DNA from: an uncultured Paracoccaceae bacterium
GTDB taxonomy: Bacteria > Pseudomonadota > Alphaproteobacteria > Rhodobacterales > Rhodobacteraceae
DNA length: 64,000 bases
Assembly (NCBI GenBank): GCA_937138255.1
Contig: CAKZOU010000047.1
Span: 1 to 64,000, forward strand
Direction of reading: 5' to 3'
Made by a program: the position numbers and the translations under genes. The notes beneath the pieces are model-generated. The model had not been told where the DNA came from and made no database searches. It was given only the letters and a program-made list of their open reading frames with translations. Positions 49,827 to 58,403 of this stretch are shown here, piece by piece. Numbering within the stretch: position 1 is the stretch's first letter; each line of letters starts with the position of its first letter.

Positions 49827-52547
49827 CTATTCCTCGTCCTCGGCCTGTTCGGCGATCCAGGCGACCGAGGCCACCTCTTCGCCCTTGGCGGTATCGAAGA
49901 CCTTGACGCCGCCGGCGCTGCGCGATCGGAAGCTGATGCCTTCGACCGGCACGCGGATCGACTGGCCGGTCGAGGTCACCAGCATGATCTGGTCGCCCAT
50001 CTCGACCGGGAAGGAGGAGACGATATCGCCGCCCCGCATGGCCTTGTCCATCGCCGTGACACCCATGCCGCCGCGCCCGCGCACCGGATAATCGTGGCTC
50101 GAGGAAAGCTTGCCCGAGCCTTTGGCGGTGATGGTCAGGATCAGGTTCTCGACCGCCGACATCTCGGCATAGCGCTCGGCCGAAATCGCGCCGAACACGG
50201 CCTCTTCGTCCTCATCCGCCTCGGCCTCGTCGGCCACGCCCGCCATGGCGCGGCGCATCTTGAGATAGCCTGCGCGCTCTTCGGCGGTCGCGTCGAAATG
50301 CCGGATCACGGCCATCGAGACGACCTTGTCATCGCCGCGCAGGCGGATGCCGCGCACACCGGTGGAATCGCGGCCCTTGAAGACCCGCACATCCGTGACG
50401 GAGAAGCGGATCGCGCGGCCCGAGTCGGTGACGAGCATGATGTCATCGTCTTCCGAACAGATGCGCGCGTTCACAAGTTCAACCCCTTCGGGCAGTTTCA
50501 TCGCGATCTTGCCGTTGCGCATCACATTGGTGAAATCCGACAGGGCATTGCGGCGCACATCGCCCTCGGAGGTGGCGAAGGCGATCTGCAGGTCGTCCCA
50601 TTCCTCGTCAGGACGATCAACCGGCATGATCGCGGCAATGGAAACACCCGTCGGGATCGGCAGGATGTTGACGATCGCCTTGCCCTTTGCCGTGCGCCCC
50701 GCCAGCGGTAGGCGCCAGGTCTTGAGCTTGTAGGCCATGCCATCAGTGGTGAAGAACAGAAGCTGGGTATGGGTGTTGGCGACAAAGAGCGTGGTGACCA
50801 CGTCCTCTTCCTTGGTCTGCATCGACGAGAGGCCCTTGCCGCCGCGCCGCTGCGAGCGGAACTCGGCCAGAGCGGTGCGCTTGATATAGCCGCCCGAGGT
50901 CACGGTCACGACCATATCCTCGCGCTCGATCAGGTCTTCGTCTTCAAGATCGCCCGCCCAGTCGACAATCTCGGTCCGGCGCGGCACCGCAAACTGCTCG
51001 CGCACTTCGCGCAGCTCGGTCGAGATGATCTCCATGATCCGTTCGCGGCTGGCGAGGATCGCGAGGTATTCCTTGATCTTGCCGGCGAGGTCTTGCAATT
51101 CGTCGGTGACTTCCTGAACGCCGATCTGGGTCAGGCGCTGGAGACGCAGATCAAGGATCGCGCGGGCCTGAACTTCGGAGAGGTTATAAGTGCCATCCTC
51201 GTTCACGGGGTGCAACGGATCGTCGATCAGCTTGAGATATTCGACAATCGCGCCTGCCGGCCAGCGGCGGGTCATCAGCTTTTCGCGGGCGTCAGCGGCA
51301 TCGGCCGAGGAGCGGATCGTCGCGACAACCTCGTCGACGTTGGTCACAGCTACGGCCAGACCACACAGCACATGGCTCCGCTCGCGGGCCTTGCGCAATT
51401 CAAAGGCGGTGCGGCGGGCGACAACCTCTTCACGGAAGCTGATGAAGGCCGAGAGGAACCCGTAGAGCGTCAGTTGCTCGGGCCGGCCGCCATTTAACGC
51501 CAGCATATTGCAGCCGAACGAGGTCTGCATCGGGGTGAAGCGGTAAAGCTGGTTCAGAACCACGTCGGGGGTCGCGTCACGCTTGAGCTCGACCACGACG
51601 CGCACGCCGTTGCGGTCGCTCTCGTCCTGCACATGGGCGATGCCTTCGATCCGCTTGTCGCGGGCCGCTTCGGCGATCTTGTCGATCATCGTCGCCTTGT
51701 TGACCTGATAGGGGATCTCGTCGACGACGATGGCCCAGCGATCCTTGCGCAATTCCTCGACGTGGGTCTTGGCGCGGATGATGACCGAGCCGCGCCCTTC
51801 GAGATAGGCTTTGCGGGCGCCGGAGCGGCCAAGCATCAGGCCGCCGGTCGGGAAATCGGGGCCGGGAACATATTCGATCAGGTCTTCGGAGGAGAGATCC
51901 GGGTTGTCGATCAGCGCCAGAGTGGCATCGACCACTTCGCCAAGGTTGTGCGGCGGAATATTCGTCGCCATGCCCACGGCAATACCGCCCGCGCCATTGA
52001 CGAGCATATTGGGGAAACGGGCGGGCAGGACGGTCGGCTCGCGGTCTTTCCCATCATAGTTGTCCTGAAAATCGACGGTTTCCTTGTCGATATCGGCCAG
52101 AAGGAAGGCGGCGGGTTTGTCCATCCGCACTTCGGTATAGCGCATGGCCGCGGCGTTATCGCCGTCCATCGAGCCGAAGTTGCCTTGCCCATCCAGAAGC
52201 GGCAGCGACATCGAGAAATCCTGCGCCATCCGCACCAGCGCGTCATAGATCGCGCTATCACCGTGGGGGTGGTATTTACCCATGACATCGCCCACCGGAC
52301 GGGCCGATTTCCGATAGGGTTTGTCGTGGCTGTTGCCGACCTCGTGCATCGCATAAAGGATGCGGCGGTGAACCGGTTTGAGGCCATCGCGCAGGTCGGG
52401 AATCGCGCGGCTGACGATCACGCTCATGGCGTAATCGAGGTAGGAGGTCTTCAGCTCGTCGGTGATCGAGACGGAGGGGCCATGATACTCGGGCCGCTTC
52501 GGCGCGGTTTCTTCTGCGTTTTCAGGGGTTTCCGGGGTATCGCTCAC
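49827..52547 (-). CDS. gyrA: DNA gyrase subunit A
   Basis: Breaks and rejoins DNA during supercoiling. 906 aa. Catalytic Tyr in [10 protein letters not shown]; the quinolone-determining region reads [19 protein letters not shown], with Ser and Asp at the two resistance positions, i.e. the sensitive form. GyrA box QRRGGKG in the C-terminal pinwheel domain (about 540-880), which ends in a short acidic tail (EQAEDEE). Upstream 136 bases contain an imperfect hairpin (52581-52604) but no identified operator. Confidence 0.97.
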   Translation of the reverse strand: MSDTPETPENAEETAPKRPEYHGPSVSITDELKTSYLDYAMSVIVSRAIPDLRDGLKPVHRRILYAMHEVGNSHDKPYRKSARPVGDVMGKYHPHGDSAIYDALVRMAQDFSMSLPLLDGQGNFGSMDGDNAAAMRYTEVRMDKPAAFLLADIDKETVDFQDNYDGKDREPTVLPARFPNMLVNGAGGIAVGMATNIPPHNLGEVVDATLALIDNPDLSSEDLIEYVPGPDFPTGGLMLGRSGARKAYLEGRGSVIIRAKTHVEELRKDRWAIVVDEIPYQVNKATMIDKIAEAARDKRIEGIAHVQDESDRNGVRVVVELKRDATPDVVLNQLYRFTPMQTSFGCNMLALNGGRPEQLTLYGFLSAFISFREEVVARRTAFELRKARERSHVLCGLAVAVTNVDEVVATIRSSADAADAREKLMTRRWPAGAIVEYLKLIDDPLHPVNEDGTYNLSEVQARAILDLRLQRLTQIGVQEVTDELQDLAGKIKEYLAILASRERIMEIISTELREVREQFAVPRRTEIVDWAGDLEDEDLIEREDMVVTVTSGGYIKRTALAEFRSQRRGGKGLSSMQTKEEDVVTTLFVANTHTQLLFFTTDGMAYKLKTWRLPLAGRTAKGKAIVNILPIPTGVSIAAIMPVDRPDEEWDDLQIAFATSEGDVRRNALSDFTNVMRNGKIAMKLPEGVELVNARICSEDDDIMLVTDSGRAIRFSVTDVRVFKGRDSTGVRGIRLRGDDKVVSMAVIRHFDATAEERAGYLKMRRAMAGVADEAEADEDEEAVFGAISAERYAEMSAVENLILTITAKGSGKLSSSHDYPVRGRGGMGVTAMDKAMRGGDIVSSFPVEMGDQIMLVTSTGQSIRVPVEGISFRSRSAGGVKVFDTAKGEEVASVAWIAEQAEDEE

Positions 52548-52683
52548 ACTGTCCGCCTGTCATCCGTCTGGGATCAATATTTAGGTCTCTGGACTATACC
52601 AGACCCCTGATATTGGGTGCAATCGGATAAGGCCCAGAAAGGCCAATGGGGCCGGATTTTATGCCCAGCCCCATGATATCGCG

Positions 52684-53730
52684 TCAGCTTTTGGCGCGCT
52701 GGACCATCCCGAAAAGATCGCGGGGATCGTCGGGGTCGGCGAGCATGTCAAGTTCGGTATAAAACGGCGTGCCTTTGATGCGGGAATGGACATAGCGGAG
52801 CGCGCTAAAATCCTCGATGGCAAAGCCCACACTGTCGAAAAGTGTGATCTGCCTGTCGCCGGTGCGGCCGGGTGCGTCGCCGGTCATCACCTGCCACAGC
52901 TCGATCACCGGATGATCGTCGTCCAGCTGCTGGATCTCGCCCTCGATGCGGGTCTGGGGCGGGTATTCCACGAAGATATCCGAGCGGCGCAGGATATCGG
53001 CGTGAAGCTCGGTCTTGCCGGGGCAGTCGCCGCCGATGGCGTTGATGTGGACGCCCGCACCCACCATGTTGTCGGTCAGGATCGTCGCGTTCTGCTTGTC
53101 GGCGGTGCAGGTGGTGATGATCTCGGCGCCTTCCATGGCCTCCTGGCCCGAAGCGCAACTCACGACCTTCAGGCCCGAACCCGCCAGATTGCGCGCGCAT
53201 TTGGCGGTGGCGGCGGGGTCGATATCATAAAGGCGCACCGTCCCGATACCGCAGATTGCCTTGAAGGCCATGCACTGAAACTCGGACTGCGCGCCGTTGC
53301 CGATCATCGCCATGGTCTTTGCGCCCTTGGGGGCCAGATATTTGGCGGCCAGCGCCGACATGGCGGCGGTGCGCAGCGCGGTGAGGATGGTCATCTCCGT
53401 CAAGAGCACCGGATAGCCGGTATGCACATCCGCGAGAAGGCCAAAGGCTGTGACGGTCTGAAGCCCCTCGCGGGTGTTCTTGGGGTGGCCGTTGACGTAT
53501 TTGAAGCCATACATCTCGCCATCCGAGGTCGGCATCAGCTCGATCACACCCACTTCCGAATGCGAGGCGACGCGCGGCGTCTTGTCGAAAAGCGGCCAGC
53601 GGCGGAAATCGGCTTCGATCTCGCCCGCCAGATCGCGCAGCATCGCTTCAAGGCCGATGTGATGGACAAGGCCCATCATATGCGCGACCGACACGAAAGG
53701 GACGAGCGCGAGGCGGGAGGGGGGCGTCAT
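52684..53730 (-). CDS. ocd: Ornithine cyclodeaminase
   Basis: Converts ornithine to proline and ammonia with bound NAD+. 348 aa. The Rossmann region MAMIGNGAQSEFQCMAFKAI and the later INAIGGDCPGKTELHADIL are typical of the OCD/mu-crystallin family. It overlaps the arginase gene by four bases, so arginine goes to ornithine and then to proline within one operon. Confidence 0.92.
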   Translation of the reverse strand: MTPPSRLALVPFVSVAHMMGLVHHIGLEAMLRDLAGEIEADFRRWPLFDKTPRVASHSEVGVIELMPTSDGEMYGFKYVNGHPKNTREGLQTVTAFGLLADVHTGYPVLLTEMTILTALRTAAMSALAAKYLAPKGAKTMAMIGNGAQSEFQCMAFKAICGIGTVRLYDIDPAATAKCARNLAGSGLKVVSCASGQEAMEGAEIITTCTADKQNATILTDNMVGAGVHINAIGGDCPGKTELHADILRRSDIFVEYPPQTRIEGEIQQLDDDHPVIELWQVMTGDAPGRTGDRQITLFDSVGFAIEDFSALRYVHSRIKGTPFYTELDMLADPDDPRDLFGMVQRAKS

Positions 53731-54656
53731 GAATGGCTCCGGGTGGGTCTGTCAAAGATGCGGCGGCCAAGAAGCGAGGCGGTGAGGTCCACCATCAGGT
53801 TCGCCGTCTTGCCGCGATCATCGAGGAAGGGGTTGAGCTCGACGAGGTCGAGCGAGGTCACGAGGCCACTATCGCAGAGCATTTCCATGACGAGATGCCC
53901 CTCGCGCACGGTCGCGCCGCCGGGAACGGTGGTGCCAACCGCCGGGGCGACCGAGGGATCGAGGAAATCCACGTCGAGCGAGACGTGCAGCATCCCGTTT
54001 GCGGCCTCGACCATGGCGAGGAAATCGGCCAGAGGCTTGCGGATGCCGACCTCGTCGATGGTGCGCATATCCACGAGGGTTGCGTCGCCTGCCTCAAGCG
54101 CCTCGCGCTCGGCGGCATCGACGGATCGCAAGCCGATCATGCCGACATTCTCGACCGGAACGACGGCGGGCAGGGGCGGGAAGGCCTCAAAGCCGGAACG
54201 ACCAGTGACATAACCCACAGGCGTGCCGTGCAGGTTGCCGCTGTCGGTGGTGTCGGGGGTGTGGAAATCCGAATGAGCGTCGAGCCAGAGCACGAAGAGC
54301 GGGCGGCCCATGTCCTTGGCGTGGGCGGCCATACCGGCAACGGAGCCGAGCGAAAGGGCGTGATCGCCACCGAGGAAGATCGGCATCCCATTCTTCGCCG
54401 CGTCTCGGGCGGCGGCGCTGAGGGTGCGGGTCCAGCCGACATTCTCGGCCAGCGCGTGAACAAGCGGGTTCTTCGGTGGACCCACAGTGACCGCTTCGGG
54501 GGCAAGGTTGCCAAGGTCGGAAACCTTGTGGCCAAGGGCAGTGATCGCCTCGGCGATACCGGCGGTGCGATAGGCGTCGGGGCCCATGAGACAACCGCGG
54601 CGGCGTTTGCCGCAATCGACCGGGGCGCCAATCAGGATGATGTGAGTCTGTGTCAT
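53727..54656 (-). CDS. rocF: Arginase
   Basis: Hydrolyses arginine to ornithine and urea using two manganese ions. 309 aa. Metal-binding motifs GGDHALSLGS (about residues 96-105), WLDAHSDFHTP, and SLDVDFLDPSVAPAVGT are complete. First gene of the arginase-ocd unit; an Lrp-type regulator gene starts 87 bases away on the other strand. Confidence 0.93.
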   Translation of the reverse strand: MTQTHIILIGAPVDCGKRRRGCLMGPDAYRTAGIAEAITALGHKVSDLGNLAPEAVTVGPPKNPLVHALAENVGWTRTLSAAARDAAKNGMPIFLGGDHALSLGSVAGMAAHAKDMGRPLFVLWLDAHSDFHTPDTTDSGNLHGTPVGYVTGRSGFEAFPPLPAVVPVENVGMIGLRSVDAAEREALEAGDATLVDMRTIDEVGIRKPLADFLAMVEAANGMLHVSLDVDFLDPSVAPAVGTTVPGGATVREGHLVMEMLCDSGLVTSLDLVELNPFLDDRGKTANLMVDLTASLLGRRIFDRPTRSHS

Positions 54657-54742
54657 GTTGAGATACTCCTTTCGGATCGGGTCTGGTGGAAGCGGGCAAA
54701 ACGTGCAAAAGGAAACCTGATTGCTCGATTTGGACAGGAATT
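54657..54742. promoter_or_regulatory. Divergent promoter region, arginase / Lrp regulator
   Basis: 86 bases between the two starts; it must hold both promoters and the regulator site. I could not identify a defined Lrp box. Confidence 0.4.
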
Positions 54743-55174
54743 ATGGACGATCTGGATCAGAAACTTCTCGCCGCGCTGAAACGCGACGGCCGCGCCTCTC
54801 TGTCGGAGCTGGCAGCCGACCTGAAAGTCACCCGCACGACCGTCCGCAGCCGGATGGCCAAGCTGGCGCAAACGGGCGACATCGCGGGCTATACCGTTCT
54901 GACCCGCAGCGATATTGCCGCGAGCCCGGTGCGCGGGCTGATGATGCTCGGGATCGAGGGGCGCGGCACCGAGAAGATCATCCAGCGCCTTGTCGGCATG
55001 GCGCAGGTGAGCGCGGTGCACACCACCAATGGAACGTGGGATCTGATTGTCGAGATCGGCACTCAGACCCTTGAGGATCTTGACGAGGTTCTTTTCGCAA
55101 TTCGCCGCCTCGAGGGCGTCACGCGCAGCGAGACCAACCTGTTGCTGTCGACCCGCCGCGCGGCGCGGCGCTAG
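54743..55174 (+). CDS. Lrp/AsnC-family regulator
   Basis: 143 aa. N-terminal winged helix-turn-helix (about 3-60, LLAALKRDGRASLSELAADL) and C-terminal amino-acid sensing RAM domain (about 70-140). Divergent from arginase-ocd, so it probably senses arginine or ornithine and controls those genes, the common layout for Lrp-type catabolic regulators. Start at ATG 54743; the upstream frame from 54686 is unlike the family. Its end overlaps dsbB by four bases. Confidence 0.9.
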   Translation: MDDLDQKLLAALKRDGRASLSELAADLKVTRTTVRSRMAKLAQTGDIAGYTVLTRSDIAASPVRGLMMLGIEGRGTEKIIQRLVGMAQVSAVHTTNGTWDLIVEIGTQTLEDLDEVLFAIRRLEGVTRSETNLLLSTRRAARR

Positions 55175-55632
55175 GCGTCGCTGGCTTTCCAAGCCGCAAT
55201 CCAAAGGGCGACGAGCAAGAGCGAAAACACCGCATTCCATGCGGGCATCGACAGCCAGAGAAACTGCCAGCTGATTTCGTCACAGAGGATGAGCTTCGGC
55301 CCGTCCATCGCCAGAAGGTCCGATCCGCTGAGGCCCGTCAGGCCGCCCGAGCTGGTGCAGCTCGACGGCCCCGGCCACCAATGTTGTTCAACGCCCGCGT
55401 GATAGGCGCCAATTGCGCCGGTTGTCAGCGCCGACAGGCCGCCCAAAGCGATGAAAAGCCGCGCCCCTGTCAAAACCGCCAATCCTCCGGCAAGGATCGC
55501 CCCGCCGTGGGGCCAGCGCTGCCAAAGGCACATCTGGCAGGGCAGATAGCCGAGGGCCTGAAAGATGAAAGCGCCAATCAGAAGCGCGGCCGAACCACCT
55601 GCGGCCAAAAGGACAAGGGTCTTGCGGGTCAT
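55171..55632 (-). CDS. dsbB: DsbB-family disulfide bond protein
   Basis: Inner membrane protein that reoxidises DsbA and passes electrons to quinone. 153 aa, four transmembrane helices. First cysteine pair CQMC (about residues 32-35) and second pair separated by a periplasmic loop (CTSSGG ... LILCDE). It is four bases into the YqaA-type gene upstream, so coupled to it. Confidence 0.9.
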   Translation of the reverse strand: MTRKTLVLLAAGGSAALLIGAFIFQALGYLPCQMCLWQRWPHGGAILAGGLAVLTGARLFIALGGLSALTTGAIGAYHAGVEQHWWPGPSSCTSSGGLTGLSGSDLLAMDGPKLILCDEISWQFLWLSMPAWNAVFSLLLVALWIAAWKASDA

Positions 55633-56207
55633 AGATACCTCACGAGATAGAAGCCGCCGAGCAGGAGAACGCAGAAGATCGCGAACATCAATCCGAGACG
55701 CCTTTCAATGAAGCCCCGGATGGGCGGGCCGAACTTCCACAAGAGCGCGGCCACGACGAAAAACCTAAGCGCGCGGGCCAAAATCGCGGAGACGATGAAA
55801 ACCGGAAGCGAAAGACCGGTCGCCCCCGAGGCGATGGTGATGACCTTGAAGGGAAAGGGCGTGACGCCTGCAATGAGGACAGCCCAAGCGCCCCAGTCGT
55901 TGTAGCGGATGGCGAAGCTTTCGAAAGCGTCAGCCTTGCCATAGAAATCAAGGATCGGCTGACCCACGGTCTCGAACAGCAGCGCCCCGATGGCATAGCC
56001 AAAGAGGCCTCCAAGAAGCGAGGCAACCGTTGCCACCGCCGCAATGCGGAAGGCCCGCGTGGGCGCGGCTATGATCATCGGGATCATCAGAACGTCTGGC
56101 GGGATCGGAAAGAACGAGCTTTCCACAAAGGCGATGATCGCCAGCGCCCAGATCGCGCGGGGATGCGCGGCGAGCGATATTGTCCAATCATAAAGTTTGC
56201 GGATCAT
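55629..56207 (-). CDS. YqaA/DedA-like membrane protein
   Basis: 192 aa. Several transmembrane segments, with the SNARE-associated/VTT-domain features: FVESSFFPIPPDVLMIPMI near the N-terminus and the GVTPFPFKVITIASGATGL loop. The family is implicated in lipid scrambling or membrane homeostasis. ATG 56207 is the start; the frame extends to 56561 only through the tRNA-Leu region and is rejected. Coupled to dsbB. Confidence 0.88.
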   Translation of the reverse strand: MIRKLYDWTISLAAHPRAIWALAIIAFVESSFFPIPPDVLMIPMIIAAPTRAFRIAAVATVASLLGGLFGYAIGALLFETVGQPILDFYGKADAFESFAIRYNDWGAWAVLIAGVTPFPFKVITIASGATGLSLPVFIVSAILARALRFFVVAALLWKFGPPIRGFIERRLGLMFAIFCVLLLGGFYLVRYL

Positions 56208-56332
56208 GCCTGCCTCGATCTTTGGGGCTTTAGGCCACTTCGTATCGCTTTCGTCAACTCGCAGTCGTGTGAATGTTCGCGCAGGATCGCCGTTGACGAC
56301 CCCGAGCGCGGCGGATACACGGAATGCCGCTG

Positions 56333-56419
56333 GCCGGTGTGGCGGAATGGTAGACGCAGCGGATTCAAAATCCGCCGGGGCAACCCCCCGTGAAGGTTCG
56401 AGTCCTTTCACCGGCACCA
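56333..56419 (+). tRNA. tRNA-Leu (anticodon CAA)
   Basis: 87 nt with a long variable arm. Acceptor stem GCCGGTG pairs with CACCGGC; anticodon stem GCGGA/TCCGC encloses TTCAAAA, giving CAA; variable arm CGGGG/CCCCG-like; T-arm GGTTCGAGTCC; discriminator A and an encoded CCA. Confidence 0.97.
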
Positions 56420-56957
56420 GATCCCCTGAGTCGGGCGTTAAAATCCCGAAACCTGACCAATCGGATGGTTTCGCAGTGATTGGTATGATCCTGGCAACAG
56501 ATGCCCATCGACAACCGCAACAAGACCCTCTTGATCGCGCCGTCTGCCGCAATTTCGCCATTTTGCAGCATTGTTCACGCTTTCAGCCATAGTCGTTCGG
56601 TTCAAGGCAGCAAATCTGCTCGCAGGTCAATCGAACGTAAACAATAGAGAGGGAATCAGCGTCCGCCAGTTCTCGCTATTGGGGTTTTCGGCGGCCCGCT
56701 AAGCTGGGGTTGCCGCAATTCGGTCATTTTTGGCTACCTAAGCCACAGTCCTGCCTTTATTTTTGAAACGTCCCCTCATTCGGGGGCTGGCTGTGGGGGC
56801 AGCCAGGTTCGTTCGAAGGCCGATCGGCCACCGTAGAACCGCAAGAGTGTCTGCGTCGGCTTGCCAGCGCAAAAATCGTAATTTCCGCCATTTCGGCGGC
56901 GGCGTTTTGCGTCGATGGCGAAGCTTTGCCTTCTGCCAAAAACAAACGGAGAGTGTC
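56420..56957. other. 538-bp region without a recognised gene
   Basis: Lies between tRNA-Leu and the Hint-domain gene. It is somewhat lower in GC than its surroundings, and the frames through it are arginine-rich and unlike real protein. The frame of the Hint protein is open upstream to 56763 but does not resemble the normal calcium-binding N-terminal part of such proteins. It could be the decayed front of that gene or foreign DNA inserted at the tRNA. Confidence 0.45.
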
Positions 56958-57707
56958 TTGAGCCCGAAGGATCACGGTTTCGACAGTGACGATGGCGTCG
57001 ATGTCCTCGACCTGCGGGGCATGGGCGTTAGATCCATCAATTATGATGAAGGATCTACTGACAGCGGCATGGTCACCTTCAGGGATGGCTCCACAGTTGC
57101 CTTCCATGACGTTGAAAAGGTCATCCCTTGCTTTACCCCCGGCACCCTCATCGCGACGACAGCGGGTGAGCGCCCGGTTGAGAGCCTCAAAGTCGGTGAC
57201 AAGGTCATTACCCGCGACAACGGGATCCAGGAAATTGCCTGGATTGGTTCCAAGACGATAGGCGGCAAGGATCTTGTCCATGCACCGCATCTGCGCCCGA
57301 TTTTGATCAAGGCAGGCGCGCTTGGCGGGGGGCTGCCCGAGACTGATATGCTCCTGTCGCCCAACCATCGTGTCCTGGTGGCCTCGGATCTCACCCAGCT
57401 TTATTTCGAAGAGCGTGAAGTTCTCGCCGCAGCCAAGCATCTTGTTGGGGCCGAGGGGGTCTTTCAGGTTGATGTGATGCAGACGACCTACATCCATTTC
57501 ATGTGCGAACATCACGAGGTTGTTCTGTCGAACGGCTCGTGGACCGAGAGCTTTCAGCCGGGCGACTATTCGTTGAAGGGGCTAGGAAACAGCCAGCGCA
57601 GTGAAATTTTCGAGCTTTTCCCCGAACTCGCGACACGGGTCGGCACCAGAAACTATGCCGCCGCCCGCCGCTCGTTAAAGAAACACGAGGCGCGTCTTCT
57701 CATCTGA
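56958..57707 (+). CDS. Hint-domain protein, N-terminally shortened
   Basis: 249 aa from a TTG at 56958 preceded by GGAGAG. The Hint (hedgehog/intein-like) domain is complete: IPCFTPGTLIATTAGERPVE with the nucleophilic Cys (about residue 59), LSPNHRVLVAS, and ESFQPGDYSLKGLG, ending RSLKKHEARLLI. In Rhodobacterales these domains usually end large secreted proteins with many RTX/calcium repeats; here only the last linker (DVLDLRGMGVRSINYDEGST) remains ahead of it. Either a genuine short protein or a 5'-deleted gene. The start is uncertain. Confidence 0.65.
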   Translation: MSPKDHGFDSDDGVDVLDLRGMGVRSINYDEGSTDSGMVTFRDGSTVAFHDVEKVIPCFTPGTLIATTAGERPVESLKVGDKVITRDNGIQEIAWIGSKTIGGKDLVHAPHLRPILIKAGALGGGLPETDMLLSPNHRVLVASDLTQLYFEEREVLAAAKHLVGAEGVFQVDVMQTTYIHFMCEHHEVVLSNGSWTESFQPGDYSLKGLGNSQRSEIFELFPELATRVGTRNYAAARRSLKKHEARLLI

Positions 57708-57769
57708 CAGCTTTGCAGCGCCGCGCCCGCGAGGGTGCGGTTGGCCGGTCCGGTGGGGGCGCGGCCAAG

Positions 57770-57805
57770 ACACCCCGGCGCCTTAGGCCCGGGGTGTTTT
57801 CTTTC
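57770..57805 (+). terminator. Terminator downstream of the Hint gene
   Basis: ACACCCCGG (57770-57778) pairs with CCGGGGTGT (57789-57797), followed by TTTC and TTT. It overlaps the 3' end of the convergent MobA-like gene. Confidence 0.75.
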
Positions 57806-58379
57806 TGAAGGCATCCCAATCCTCCGGCGTATCAAGGTCGACACGGGCCACCCGGCCGGGGAGAGGAACGAGGCAGGTCTGGGCACGCAAAGGTCTTACA
57901 AGGCTCTCGCCGCCGCCGTCGCCGGAAAGCTCGGCAAAGCGGGGGATCAGGCTGGCGTCGAAAAGGATTGGATGACCGGGCTCGCCTGTTTCTGTTGCGC
58001 CGCGCCAGATCAGCTTGTCAGGGGCATCCGCCCGCGCTGCCGTGACTGCCCGCATCTCTACTGCGCCAATCTCAGCCAGATCACCAAGGACCAGCAGGAA
58101 TCCAGCACCCTTCGGCAGCCGCGCCACCGCGCCGCGTAATGTCCCCGACATTCCCTCCTCGGCCTCGGGAACGGCAAGCAAGCTCACATCAAGCCCCGCC
58201 AGCGCTTCGGCGCGGGGGTGGGGCAGGGCGGGCAAGGCCACGAAAACCGGCTCGCCAAGCTCGAGCGCGGCAAGCGCCAGCCGCCGCAGAAGCGGCACTC
58301 CGTCAATCTCTTCAAGATGCTTGTCGCGGCCGCGCATCCGTGAGGACCGCCCGGCCGCGAGAATCAGGATCGGGGTCAT
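57783..58379 (-). CDS. MobA-like nucleotidyltransferase
   Basis: 198 aa NTP-transferase fold. The nucleotide-binding loop ILILAAGRSSRMRGRDKH (residues 4-21), LVLGDLAEIGA and EPGHPILFDASL match the molybdopterin cytidylyl/guanylyl transferase group (MocA/MobA-like). It could modify a molybdenum cofactor, but no other Mo-cofactor gene is near, so the nucleotide and cofactor are uncertain. 24 bases after the dehydrogenase gene on the same strand. Confidence 0.82.
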   Translation of the reverse strand: MTPILILAAGRSSRMRGRDKHLEEIDGVPLLRRLALAALELGEPVFVALPALPHPRAEALAGLDVSLLAVPEAEEGMSGTLRGAVARLPKGAGFLLVLGDLAEIGAVEMRAVTAARADAPDKLIWRGATETGEPGHPILFDASLIPRFAELSGDGGGESLVRPLRAQTCLVPLPGRVARVDLDTPEDWDAFRKKTPRA

Positions 58380-58403
58380 TCCCCGAGCCTAGGAGAGCAG
58401 GCC

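Noticed and set aside
56208-56561. Upstream extension of the YqaA-type gene
   Set aside because: It would run through tRNA-Leu and translates to unlikely sequence; ATG 56207 gives the family start.
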